Shown: one piece after another, positions 22,680 through 28,704 of the stretch
Position numbering within the stretch: position 1 is the first letter of the stretch
Layout of the letters: each line of letters opens with the position of its first letter
IMG/VR virus record: IMGVR_UViG_3300032770_000004
Coordinates: 1-47,374 of that record
DNA length: 47,374 nt
DNA from: a virus
Direction: 5' to 3' (one strand)
Notes under the pieces: generated by a model
The model's database searches: none
What the model saw: only the letters and a program-made list of their open reading frames with translations
Told to the model about the DNA's origin: nothing
Made by a program: the position numbers and the translations under genes

Positions 22680-22782
22680 GGGGAAGTCGTCTAACAGGAT
22701 AACCCTCCGCAAGGAGAATAAGTAAGACACCGTAACAGCCCTCCTAGGCACGGAGTCGTTGGTGCAAATCCAACCTTCTCCA
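22680..22782 (+). tRNA. 103-nt tRNA-like gene with D-loop and anticodon-loop insertions
   Basis: Acceptor GGGGAAG/CTTCTCC and T-arm GTTGG-TGCAAAT-CCAAC are intact. D-stem GTCT/AGAC encloses an extra hairpin CTCC-GCAA-GGAG. The anticodon stem CCGTA/CACGG closes a 14-base loop (ACAGCCCTCCTAGG) instead of 7. The isotype cannot be assigned. Confidence 0.6.
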
Positions 22783-22891
22783 CTTGAAGTACTAAAGCCT
22801 CCTGACGAAAGAGCCGTTGGCACTAGCGGCTTGATCACTAAATAACTAGAAAACCCTTTGCTGGGGAGGGGCCAAGAACCCAGCGTAGTTT

Positions 22892-22963
22892 GCTCCCGTA
22901 GTACAATAGATAGAACGCAGCCCTGCGAAGGCTGAGATCCAGGTGCGATTCCTGGCGGGAGTA
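22892..22963 (+). tRNA. tRNA-Arg(GCG)
   Basis: Acceptor GCTCCCG/CGGGAGT, anticodon arm CAGCC-CTGCGAA-GGCTG, T-arm CCAGG-TGCGATT-CCTGG. GCG is an uncommon Arg anticodon; bacteria usually use ACG. Confidence 0.85.
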
Positions 22964-23063
22964 CAACGCGATCAATCCAAAAAGATTGCGCCAGTCGCTG
23001 GTGAAGGCCGTTAACCTCACTGGCGCAGCCCGCGAAATGTGACGGCTAGAGTAGCGGGTGTTT

Positions 23064-23140
23064 GGTCCCGTATCAGACCGAGCTTCGAACTCGGATCTTG
23101 TAATTGGATGAAAATGTAGGTTCGAGCCCTATCGGGACTG
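23064..23140 (+). tRNA. D-arm-less tRNA-Arg(TCG)
   Basis: Acceptor GGTCCCG/CGGGACT, anticodon arm CCGAG-CTTCGAA-CTCGG, T-arm GTAGG-TTCGAGC-CCTAT. Only 7 bases (TATCAGA) lie between acceptor and anticodon stem, too few for a D-arm, and the variable region is 21 bases. Confidence 0.6.
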
Positions 23141-23219
23141 CCTTCGAAGTGCCAGTTGCTTTGCGCTAATTGCCATGCGATAGTGACATATGAGAGACGA
23201 TTTGAATGAGGAAGAAAAT

Positions 23220-23290
23220 GCTCTGTTAGTTCAGTGGTAGAACGACGGTATGACTCACCGTAGGAGCTGGTTCGATTCCAGCACAGAGTA
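23220..23290 (+). tRNA. tRNA-Val(GAC)
   Basis: Acceptor GCTCTGT/ACAGAGT, anticodon arm ACGGT-ATGACTC-ACCGT, T-arm GCTGG-TTCGATT-CCAGC. Confidence 0.9.
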
Positions 23291-23320
23291 CTTCGAACGC
23301 GAGATCGAAAACAAAATTGA

Positions 23321-23392
23321 GTCGCTATCGGCTAGGAGTAAGGCTGTCAGATTCTCAATCTGAAGACCTGGGTGCGAATCCCAGTAGCGATA
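23321..23392 (+). tRNA. tRNA-Glu(CTC)
   Basis: Acceptor GTCGCTA/TAGCGAT, anticodon arm TCAGA-TTCTCAA-TCTGA, T-arm CTGGG-TGCGAAT-CCCAG. Confidence 0.9.
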
Positions 23393-23396
23393 TGAA

Positions 23397-23468
23397 GCGC
23401 CTATCGTCCAAAGGCTAGGACACAGACCCGATAAGTCTGATATGTTGGTTCGACTCCAACTAGGCGTA
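23397..23468 (+). tRNA. tRNA-Ile(GAT)
   Basis: Acceptor GCGCCTA/TAGGCGT, anticodon arm CAGAC-CCGATAA-GTCTG (C33 in place of U33), T-arm GTTGG-TTCGACT-CCAAC. Confidence 0.85.
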
Positions 23469-23682
23469 CATGCACGACCGATAGAACCGGACACACGAAA
23501 CCGGCAAGGTAGGTTCGTAAAGTGGCTTCTACTGCTCCACGTGCAAAAGGTAGAGGACTACAGTCCCTAAGATTGTCGAGCTGATCGCCGTAAGAGGATC
23601 AGGAACACGAGCTGAATGGATTTTCAGGCCTCTCCGGCTACGCGAGGATTAGGGGGTTCGATTCCCTCCGTTAAGTTTCTTA
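23469..23682 (+). other. Structured tRNA-array interval, not resolved
   Basis: Holds TGCACG...CGTGCA and CTGATC...GATCAG stems, a D-arm-like GGTAGAG, and near its end a clear T-arm (GGGGG-TTCGATT-CCCTC) with acceptor-like CGTTAAG. A matching 5' acceptor strand was not found upstream; CTTAGCC three bases downstream nearly matches. It probably contains one broken, permuted or heavily inserted tRNA. Confidence 0.4.
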
Positions 23683-23743
23683 GCCGAATGCTCGTAAGTC
23701 TACATTTACTTAAAAATAAACGACTTACAAAATACTTGTCGGC
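23683..23743 (+). ncRNA. Scaffold RNA module without tRNA (copy C)
   Basis: Outer helix GCCGA/TCGGC, AATGCTC, inner helix GTAAGTC/GACTTAC (7 Watson-Crick pairs), TACAT at 23701-23705, AAAATACTTG before the closing strand. Terminal loop 21 bases. Confidence 0.65.
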
Positions 23744-23748
23744 ATTTT

Positions 23749-23821
23749 CTGGGTGAGGTGCATACGGGTGCATACACGGTCGGGATCCGTGGGGGAGCTG
23801 GTTCGATTCCAGCCACTCAGA
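23749..23821 (+). tRNA. tRNA-Pro(GGG)
   Basis: Acceptor CTGGGTG/CACTCAG with C1-G72, anticodon arm CACGG-TCGGGAT-CCGTG, T-arm GCTGG-TTCGATT-CCAGC. Confidence 0.88.
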
Positions 23822-23825
23822 CTAG

Positions 23826-23897
23826 CAGGGAATGCGGTAATGGCTAACCACTACGTTTTGGATACGTAAATTCTGGGTTCGAATCCCAGTTCCCTGA
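23826..23897 (+). tRNA. tRNA-Pro(TGG)
   Basis: Acceptor CAGGGAA/TTCCCTG with C1-G72, anticodon arm TACGT-TTTGGAT-ACGTA, T-arm CTGGG-TTCGAAT-CCCAG. Confidence 0.9.
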
Positions 23898-23914
23898 CAA
23901 GTAATCTTGGAACC

Positions 23915-24244
23915 ATGGCAAAGGTTTCCAAGGAGTATTACCGAGACTGGTATCAAAAGAACAAGGATCGGATTAAAGGACGCAAGAAAGAAGCTCGACA
24001 GAGAGCACGAGCTAAACTTCGTGCGATCGTGGATGTAGCCAAGCAGATTCCGTGTAAGGATTGTGGCGTTCAGTATCCACCATATGTAATGACTTTCGAT
24101 CATCTTGGTGACAAGAAATTTAATGTTGCGGACCTTGGTGGAGTGAGCATTGACGCCCTAAAGGCCGAAATCGCTAAGTGTCAAGTGGTCTGTGCTAATT
24201 GCCATGCTGAAAGAACTCATCGTAGGCGTATTGACAAAGGCTGA
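23915..24244 (+). CDS. HNH endonuclease (phage free-standing type)
   Basis: A 109-aa protein with a basic helical N-terminus, CKDC (~48-51), VMTFDHLGDKKFN (~59-71) and VVCANCHAERTHRR (~91-104): the zinc-bound His-Me finger of small phage HNH nucleases. A close paralogue lies at 46347. TAATCT lies 7 bases before the ATG, so it is likely leaderless. It sits directly after a tRNA, a common landing place for such elements. Confidence 0.88.
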   Translation: MAKVSKEYYRDWYQKNKDRIKGRKKEARQRARAKLRAIVDVAKQIPCKDCGVQYPPYVMTFDHLGDKKFNVADLGGVSIDALKAEIAKCQVVCANCHAERTHRRRIDKG

Positions 24245-24259
24245 TTTGGATGCTACATT
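24231..24259 (+). promoter_or_regulatory. Leaderless-type promoter
   Basis: TTGACA, 17-base spacer, TACATT, 6 bases, ATG at 24266. The -35 box lies inside the end of the HNH gene. Confidence 0.7.
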
Positions 24260-24265
24260 GACACC

Positions 24266-24412
24266 ATGGAAAACGATCTCCGCAATCTTGATTGGGGCGA
24301 GGGGATGAATCAGGCACTGTCGGCGGATCTCAAGGTCGACATTGCGGGCAATCAGGCCCAACTGACTTTGGAGCTGCTCAAGGCTCTGGATCGGAAGAAG
24401 GCCAAAAACTGA
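24266..24412 (+). CDS. 48-aa helical micro-protein, leaderless
   Basis: Starts MENDLRNLDWGEGMNQALSA and ends LLKALDRKKAKN. Its position exactly 6 bases after a consensus promoter supports it as a real gene. No family recognised. Confidence 0.55.
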   Translation: MENDLRNLDWGEGMNQALSADLKVDIAGNQAQLTLELLKALDRKKAKN

Positions 24413-24421
24413 GGTACTGAA

Positions 24422-24670
24422 ATGGCAACGTACGCAATTTTTTATGATCATGGCGTCTATGAATATGGTTACGCGACCATGGAGGACGCCGCCAATGAAT
24501 TGGCAGGTCTTACTAACCCCGAGCGATTCTACATAGCTGAATGCTGCCCTGGCAGCACTGCTTACTGTGAAGATGCTGAAAAAGGAAAGTGTCCTTTTTG
24601 TGATCTCGGGGAACAGGACCCCATTGACCCTCAGGACATCGCGGCGTATGATAATGAGGTTGATCTGTAA
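24422..24670 (+). CDS. Small Cys-rich acidic hypothetical protein
   Basis: 82 aa with CC (~41-42), C (~49) and CPFC (~57-60), a possible small zinc site. The N-terminus MATYAIFYDHGVYEYGYATM is strand-like. It follows the 48-aa gene by 9 bases and probably shares its transcript. Confidence 0.55.
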   Translation: MATYAIFYDHGVYEYGYATMEDAANELAGLTNPERFYIAECCPGSTAYCEDAEKGKCPFCDLGEQDPIDPQDIAAYDNEVDL

Positions 24671-24679
24671 GTAACACTC

Positions 24680-24758
24680 GTCCGGATGGTGGAACGGCAG
24701 ACACGGTGGCCTTAGAAGCCACTGCGCAAGCGTGAGGGTTCGAATCCCTCTCTGGACA
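24680..24758 (+). tRNA. tRNA-Leu(TAG), class II
   Basis: Acceptor GTCCGGA/TCTGGAC, Leu-type D-arm GTGGAACGGCAGACAC, anticodon arm GTGGC-CTTAGAA-GCCAC, long variable arm TGCGCAAGCGT, T-arm GAGGG-TTCGAAT-CCCTC. Confidence 0.92.
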
Positions 24759-24827
24759 CTGCGCTCTTAGCCCGAGGCGCGCGATATAAAATTCGGTCAC
24801 TTCGTTGGTGCAGAAGAGCATCATAAT

Positions 24828-24898
24828 GGCGGTATCGTCTAGTGGTAGGACACGAGACTTTCAATCTCAGAACCGGAGTTCGATTCTCCGTATCGCTA
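24828..24898 (+). tRNA. tRNA-Glu(TTC)
   Basis: Acceptor GGCGGTA/TATCGCT, anticodon loop CTTTCAA on stem GAGA/TCTC, T-arm CGGAG-TTCGATT-CTCCG. Confidence 0.9.
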
Positions 24899-25024
24899 CT
24901 GTAGTAATGTGCTAACTGTCATCGTGACAGGACGCATAGACAAGAAATTGCCGACAAGCATTAAAGTGATGCAAGGGCCTTTGAAGCCCTGGAACTGGGC
25001 GCAATACCTAGGTCGGTAGCTTTT

Positions 25025-25095
25025 GCTCCTATCGGTTAACGGCAGGCCACGGTCTTGGTAAGACTGAAGTCAAGGTTCAATTCCTTGTGGGAGCA
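25025..25095 (+). tRNA. tRNA-Thr(GGT)
   Basis: Acceptor GCTCCTA/TGGGAGC, anticodon arm CGGTC-TTGGTAA-GACTG, T-arm CAAGG-TTCAATT-CCTTG. Confidence 0.9.
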
Positions 25096-25184
25096 TGTAA
25101 GTTAGGCGTAAGATCGATTGAGAACCGTCCTAACACAGTGGGTGACGATGCGGATCGCAACCGTACGGAATACTCCCACAATTT

Positions 25185-25258
25185 GCCTCATTAGCTCAGT
25201 GGATCAGAGCTGACGCCTTCTAAGCGTATGGTCGGGAGTTCGATTCTCTCATGAGGTG
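25185..25258 (+). tRNA. tRNA-Arg(TCT)
   Basis: Acceptor GCCTCAT/ATGAGGT, D-arm GCTC...GAGC, anticodon loop CTTCTAA, T-loop TTCGATT, G73. Confidence 0.9.
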
Positions 25259-25263
25259 CTGAT

Positions 25264-25337
25264 GTCCCTATAGCTCAGTGGAAAAGAGCAACGCGGTCCT
25301 AACGCGATGGTCGGGAGTTCGATTCTCTCTGGGGATA
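25264..25337 (+). tRNA. tRNA-Arg(CCT)
   Basis: Acceptor GTCCCTA/TGGGGAT, D-arm GCTC...GAGC, anticodon loop GTCCTAA, T-arm similar to the preceding tRNA-Arg, which suggests local duplication. Confidence 0.88.
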
Positions 25338-25399
25338 TAGCCTAGCTTAGATCGGCACGGCGTCTAGCTAGGGCCGCTCGAAAATTGAGCCGTGCTTTC

Positions 25400-25471
25400 G
25401 CCCGTAAAAGATAGGTAGCGATCATCAAGCCTTGTAAACTTGAAAGTTCGGCGCAAGTCCGAATATGGGCA
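25400..25471 (+). tRNA. tRNA-Thr(TGT)
   Basis: Acceptor GCCCGTA/TATGGGC, anticodon loop CTTGTAA, T-arm TTCGG-CGCAAGT-CCGAA. Confidence 0.8.
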
Positions 25472-25475
25472 CTCC

Positions 25476-25504
25476 TTGACAAAAACTACGTATTCAGTTA
25501 GACT
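25476..25504 (+). promoter_or_regulatory. Leaderless-type promoter
   Basis: TTGACA, 17-base spacer, TAGACT, 6 bases, ATG at 25511. Confidence 0.75.
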
Positions 25505-25510
25505 CTAGCC

Positions 25511-25993
25511 ATGCTCTTCAAGGTCGAAATCCTTCGTGGAATCCCTGGTTCTGGCAAGAGTACTTTCGCCAAGAAGCTCATCGAAGCTCGCAGCAAAGAG
25601 CTGAGTCGCCCTCTTGTCGCATGGGTAGACTATGTCATCGTGTCCGCCGATCAATTCTTCGAGCGTGATGGCGAGTACAAGTTCGATGCGAAGGAACTTG
25701 ATTCTGCCCACAAGATGTGCCTCCAGAACTTCGAGGCCGCTCTTCGTGGCAACATTCCCTACATCATCGTTGACAATACCAATCTGTCAGCGTGGGAAAT
25801 CTCGCCCTATTACCTGCTGGCTGATGCCAAAAACTACAGCGTGCGGATCATTACTGTGCGCGCCCCGCCCGAGGTGGCTCACAAGCGTGGTATTCACGGT
25901 GTGACTTGGAGCAAGACCACCCGGATGTTCGAGCGCTTGATTAAGGGTGAGCAGGAAATGCCCTGGCACTGGAAGAAAGAGAACTACCCATGA
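25511..25993 (+). CDS. P-loop kinase (polynucleotide-kinase/AAA_33-like)
   Basis: A 160-aa protein with Walker A GIPGSGKST (~10-18), YVIVSADQFF (~41-50; the SxD of nucleotide/polynucleotide kinases), IIVDNTNLSAWE (~89-100) and a lid with RGIHGV. This is the zeta-toxin/PNK/NEDD4BP2-like kinase group, here without a phosphatase domain. A 5'-RNA or DNA kinase role is plausible and would complement the cREC protein in end repair. Leaderless start. Coupled by ATGA to a small membrane protein. Confidence 0.8.
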   Translation: MLFKVEILRGIPGSGKSTFAKKLIEARSKELSRPLVAWVDYVIVSADQFFERDGEYKFDAKELDSAHKMCLQNFEAALRGNIPYIIVDNTNLSAWEISPYYLLADAKNYSVRIITVRAPPEVAHKRGIHGVTWSKTTRMFERLIKGEQEMPWHWKKENYP

Positions 25994-26199
25994 CCGACTA
26001 TAAGACCACACTCCAACAGATCGCTCTATACGGCCTTATTGGGGCTATATGCGTTCTTGTGTGCGCGGTCTTCTTCGCGGTATGGGTCGCTTATACAAAC
26101 GCAGCCTGGGCCTGGGTAGGCCTGTTTATCGCGGTTTTTGTCGAGGGGTTCCTTTGGACGACTGTGGTGGCCGCTAAGGACTTGTTGACAAAATTCTGA
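25990..26199 (+). CDS. Small protein with two membrane helices
   Basis: 69 aa with hydrophobic segments at ~12-33 (LYGLIGAICVLVCAVFFAVW) and ~40-60 (WAWVGLFIAVFVEGFLWTTV) joined by a short loop. Overlaps the kinase stop (ATGA). Could be holin-like or an early membrane protein; no lysis genes are nearby. Confidence 0.6.
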   Translation: MTDYKTTLQQIALYGLIGAICVLVCAVFFAVWVAYTNAAWAWVGLFIAVFVEGFLWTTVVAAKDLLTKF

Positions 26200-26213
26200 G
26201 CTTTTGTTAGATT
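26185..26213 (+). promoter_or_regulatory. Leaderless-type promoter
   Basis: TTGACA, 17-base spacer, TAGATT, 6 bases, ATG at 26220. The -35 box lies inside the end of the membrane-protein gene. Confidence 0.75.
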
Positions 26214-26219
26214 GTCATT

Positions 26220-26576
26220 ATGACGATGATTCAGAGCGCTGGCGAGCTGTTTCCCCTCCCAATCAGAAAGCAGGCAGAAAACATGGCTGCACACGTTACG
26301 ATGGAGACCCTCAAGGAAATCAACAAGCTGGGCCTAGGCGCCGAGGTCGCGGCTATGGCCTACTGCAAGTCCTTGTTCGACTTGGTGGCTGATCCCACGG
26401 ACTGGAAGGGGCCAATCAACAAGTTCATCGACTCCTGGCGCCTGGATTGCAGTCTGGAGGTGCTTTCCTACGCGATCCGCGCTCACACCGGCAACGACGA
26501 TCTCCAGATCGATGTGGTCGCTAACACCATTCACGTTCGTACGGCTGGCTATCGTGCTGGCCCCTGCGGTCCCTGA
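26220..26576 (+). CDS. Hypothetical protein, leaderless
   Basis: 118 aa, mainly helical, starting MTMIQSAGELFPLPIRKQAE and ending in a strand-rich IDVVANTIHVRT segment. No family recognised. The start is set by the -10 box 6 bases upstream. Confidence 0.6.
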   Translation: MTMIQSAGELFPLPIRKQAENMAAHVTMETLKEINKLGLGAEVAAMAYCKSLFDLVADPTDWKGPINKFIDSWRLDCSLEVLSYAIRAHTGNDDLQIDVVANTIHVRTAGYRAGPCGP

Positions 26577-26587
26577 AAGGAAGCTGG

Positions 26588-26773
26588 ATGAAGCGGAGGA
26601 TTGAATTCAAGGTTGGCGACAAGGTAATGACTCGTCGTCCTGACAGTCCTGTGATGACAATCCAGAAGCTTGCGCAGGGCATCAAGGGACCATTGGTGCT
26701 CTGCGCCTGGGGATCTCAGGCATGCATATTTACTGCCGCAGAGCTGATCCTGGCCCCAGACGGTTCGTGTTGA
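26588..26773 (+). CDS. YodC/DUF2158-like small protein
   Basis: 61 aa: FKVGDKVMTRRPDSPVMTIQ followed by VLCAWGSQACIFTAAELILA, the FxxGDvV-(x)-PxMTV...CxW pattern of the YodC-like family, a small beta-barrel of unknown role. GGAAGCTGG lies before the ATG. Confidence 0.6.
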   Translation: MKRRIEFKVGDKVMTRRPDSPVMTIQKLAQGIKGPLVLCAWGSQACIFTAAELILAPDGSC

Positions 26774-26796
26774 CAAAACCCCGAATCCGGAGCCTG

Positions 26797-26825
26797 TTGA
26801 CAAACCAATAGGCTCCATGTATACT
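26797..26825 (+). promoter_or_regulatory. Promoter with CATACTCGCAG leader
   Basis: TTGACA, 17-base spacer, TATACT. The transcript begins near CTTCCATACTCGCAG and has a leader of about 35 bases. Another TTGACA at 26770 has no matching -10 box. Confidence 0.7.
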
Positions 26826-26864
26826 CCTTCCATACTCGCAGGACTCGCAGGAGTGGATTGATTC

Positions 26865-27107
26865 ATGAGCCAGTATGCCCACGCATCCAGAGCAGCGATC
26901 GATCTCATCCTCGGGAGGCACACGAAGGTCGAAAACTATGGGTTACGAGCCTGTAGCGAAGATCGTGCCACTCCTGGCGATCTGTTGATCCAGCACATTG
27001 TAAATTCTCCTGGCAAAGAGCATCTGCTGCCGCTACCTAGCTGCGAGAGTTGCGCAGCGAAGGTGAAACAAGCTTTGGCCGATGTTGACATTCCCAAAAA
27101 GGCGTGA
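26865..27107 (+). CDS. Small hypothetical protein with C-C pair
   Basis: 80 aa starting MSQYAHASRAAIDLILGRH; the end LPLPSCESCAAKVKQALAD holds a CxxC. Some similarity to small zinc-binding phage proteins; no family named. GCAGGAG in the leader serves as ribosome binding site. Confidence 0.55.
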   Translation: MSQYAHASRAAIDLILGRHTKVENYGLRACSEDRATPGDLLIQHIVNSPGKEHLLPLPSCESCAAKVKQALADVDIPKKA

Positions 27108-27113
27108 TACTCT
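27085..27113 (+). promoter_or_regulatory. Promoter with CATACTCGCAG leader
   Basis: TTGACA, 17-base spacer, TACTCT; the leader contains CATACTCGCAG and AAGGAA before the ATG at 27146. Confidence 0.7.
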
Positions 27114-27145
27114 TCTTTCATACTCGCAGTTAAGGAAACAATCCA

Positions 27146-27328
27146 ATGCCCACCTCGCTTCCGAATGCCCGCCAGGACCTCATCACCGCCATCAACGACC
27201 TGCTCCTGGAGAAGCAGCACGGTTTGGCGCACAACCTGATTGATGCTCTCACGATCATCGACAATGTCAACAAGGCTCTTGACGGTGGCGAGCGCATGGG
27301 TCTCACCCAGAAAAGGAGCGTGACCTGA
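27146..27328 (+). CDS. Small helical hypothetical protein
   Basis: 60 aa, helical (ARQDLITAINDLLLEKQHGL). Ribosome binding site AAGGAA. It overlaps the next frame, which starts at a non-ATG codon. Confidence 0.5.
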   Translation: MPTSLPNARQDLITAINDLLLEKQHGLAHNLIDALTIIDNVNKALDGGERMGLTQKRSVT

Positions 27329-27483
27329 TCTGCGGCGGTTTCTTCATCGACGCCATCAAGGCTCTTCGCGAGCGCACCAACATGGGCCTCAAAGAGGCCA
27401 AGGACGTCGTGGACGCGTACCACAAGAGCCTGACGTTCGCTGGTGTCGTTGGCGGTCAGAACACCTACAAGGAACCCCAGTGA
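27325..27483 (+). CDS. bL12 C-terminal-domain-like small protein, non-ATG start
   Basis: The frame encodes FIDAIKALRERTNMGLKEAK followed by DVVDAYHKS, the first two helices of the ribosomal L7/L12 C-terminal domain (compare [20 protein letters not shown]). In-frame ATG is absent upstream; CTG at 27325 lies 7 bases after AAGGAG and is the likely start. The last helix and strand of the bL12 domain are missing, so it is a half domain. It may bind translation factors; that is inference. Confidence 0.5.
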   Translation: MICGGFFIDAIKALRERTNMGLKEAKDVVDAYHKSLTFAGVVGGQNTYKEPQ

Positions 27484-27614
27484 GCACCTGTCCACACTGC
27501 GGTCATTCTGGTGAGCCAAGGTCGCATATCTGCCTTGGCCAGAAGCCTCCGGAGCAGAAGTCCAACCACACTCTTCTTGGTACACCGCTCATTCAGCAGA
27601 TTCAGCAGACCTGA
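27480..27614 (+). CDS. 44-aa zinc-ribbon micro-protein, GTG start
   Basis: GTG overlaps the previous TGA (GTGA). Starts MSTCPHCGHSGEPRSHICLG: CPHC plus HxC could bind zinc. No family recognised. Confidence 0.45.
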   Translation: MSTCPHCGHSGEPRSHICLGQKPPEQKSNHTLLGTPLIQQIQQT

Positions 27615-27621
27615 GGAACAT

Positions 27622-27745
27622 TGAAGTGATATCTGTACCGTGTCAGACATCCTTACGCGCGAAAGCCCCTTTGGATGGAAGTGTACGGTATGTGCAGAAT
27701 GCACAACGGGTGTTGAAGGTTGAGTTTGATATCGCTTCATTTTTG
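27622..27745 (+). ncRNA. Multi-branched structured RNA with terminator-like end
   Basis: Closing helix TGAAGTGATATC (27622-27633) / GATATCGCTTCA (27728-27739), 12 pairs with one G-U; second helix TACCGT (27636-27641) / ACGGTA (27685-27690); inner helix CATCC (27648) / GGATG (27673); hairpin TGTGCA-GAA-TGCACA (27691-27705). TTTTTG follows. It lies upstream of a gene with its own ribosome binding site. It could be a small RNA or a riboswitch-like leader. Confidence 0.6.
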
Positions 27746-27788
27746 TCCTCCCGCAGTGATTCTTAATTGACAAGAAAGGAGATTAATC

Positions 27789-28145
27789 ATGGGCTTGGAT
27801 ATGTATCTGGTGGCAACGGCGGGTGACCAAGAGGTCGAGGTTGGTTACTGGTGCAAGGCGAATTCGATTCACGCTTGGTTCGTGGACAACTGTGCCGATG
27901 GGGTGGATGATTGCCAGCCCCATCCGGTGACCCGTGAGCAGCTGTCAGCGCTCCTTGCTCTTGTTGAAGCTGTCCGTAAGGATCCGTCGCGTGGCCCGGA
28001 GCTGTTGCCTACCCGAAGTGGGTTCTTCTTCGGAAGTACCGCATACGATGATGACTATCTTTTCGATCTCAGGTTGACCGCAAAGATTCTTGCCAAAGCT
28101 CTTGCGAGCGACTACTCCGATTTCTATTACCGAGCTTCTTGGTAG
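27789..28145 (+). CDS. Conserved phage hypothetical protein (MGLDMYL family)
   Basis: 118 aa beginning MGLDMYLVATAGDQEVEVGYWCKANSIHAWFVDN, with a later LLPTRSGFFFGSTAYDDDY. This is a frequently met phage and bacterial small protein of unknown function. Ribosome binding site AAAGGAG. Ends in TAG. Confidence 0.7.
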   Translation: MGLDMYLVATAGDQEVEVGYWCKANSIHAWFVDNCADGVDDCQPHPVTREQLSALLALVEAVRKDPSRGPELLPTRSGFFFGSTAYDDDYLFDLRLTAKILAKALASDYSDFYYRASW

Positions 28146-28174
28146 TTGACAAAACAAACGAGATCCGCTATCAT
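28146..28174 (+). promoter_or_regulatory. Promoter with ACTCGCAG leader
   Basis: TTGACA, 17-base spacer, TATCAT; the leader contains CTACACTCGCAG and GAAAGG before the ATG at 28209. Confidence 0.75.
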
Positions 28175-28208
28175 TCTTCTACACTCGCAGTACCGAAAGG
28201 CAACAAAA

Positions 28209-28574
28209 ATGAACACCCAGACCAATACCCCGGCATTCAAGATGAACAACGGCATGCTCGCGTACGTGTCGGCGCAGCGCAACAAGGTCGCCAAGGCCGC
28301 TCCGAAGCGCAAGCTCTGCCCGGCCTGCAAGTCTGAGCGTGCGATCCAGTTCTTCGGCGTGCGGACCCACCGCAACCCGCTGACTGGCAAGCCGGAGCGC
28401 TTCAGCCTCCAGTCGTACTGCGTCGACTGCCGTGCGAAGGGTTCCAAGCCGGTGGCACGCAAGACCTCGGCCCCGAAGGTGGTGGCTCCCGTGCAGTCCG
28501 AGCGCCCGCTCGATGCAGTGATGGCTGACATGGTGGCTTCCGTGCGCCTTGCGCGGGCCGTTTCTCTGGTGTAA
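28209..28574 (+). CDS. Zinc-ribbon hypothetical protein
   Basis: 121 aa. CPAC (~37-40) and CVDC (~71-74) separated by ~30 residues form a zinc ribbon; the rest is basic and Ala/Val-rich. The upstream in-frame start overlaps the promoter, so ATG 28209 with its GAAAGG site was chosen. Possibly nucleic-acid-binding. Confidence 0.6.
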   Translation: MNTQTNTPAFKMNNGMLAYVSAQRNKVAKAAPKRKLCPACKSERAIQFFGVRTHRNPLTGKPERFSLQSYCVDCRAKGSKPVARKTSAPKVVAPVQSERPLDAVMADMVASVRLARAVSLV

Positions 28575-28581
28575 AGTAGTG

Positions 28582-28669
28582 TGTGAGGTCCCACTGGGTT
28601 TGGGCTGCTCTCATCGTGAGCATGCAAAGGGTAACCGGTTGCCTCTCCGTTCGATTCGGAGCCTCACAT
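28582..28669 (+). tRNA. Isolated class II tRNA-like gene, anticodon uncertain
   Basis: Acceptor TGTGAGG/CCTCACA, D-arm CCCA...TGGG, anticodon stem TGCTC/GAGCA with loop TCATCGT (C33), long variable arm GCAA...TTGC, T-arm CTCCG-TTCGATT-CGGAG. Leu/Ser-like by its long variable arm, but ATC at 34-36 fits neither. May be decayed or non-canonical. Confidence 0.6.
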
Positions 28670-28704
28670 TGAAGTTCCACCCGCAGTATTGAAAGGCAAG
28701 TCCA

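Noticed and set aside
22795-22860. Hammerhead-like CTGACGA in the spacer after the 103-nt tRNA
   Set aside because: The CUGANGA box is present, but no GAAA box and third helix follow in the right places.
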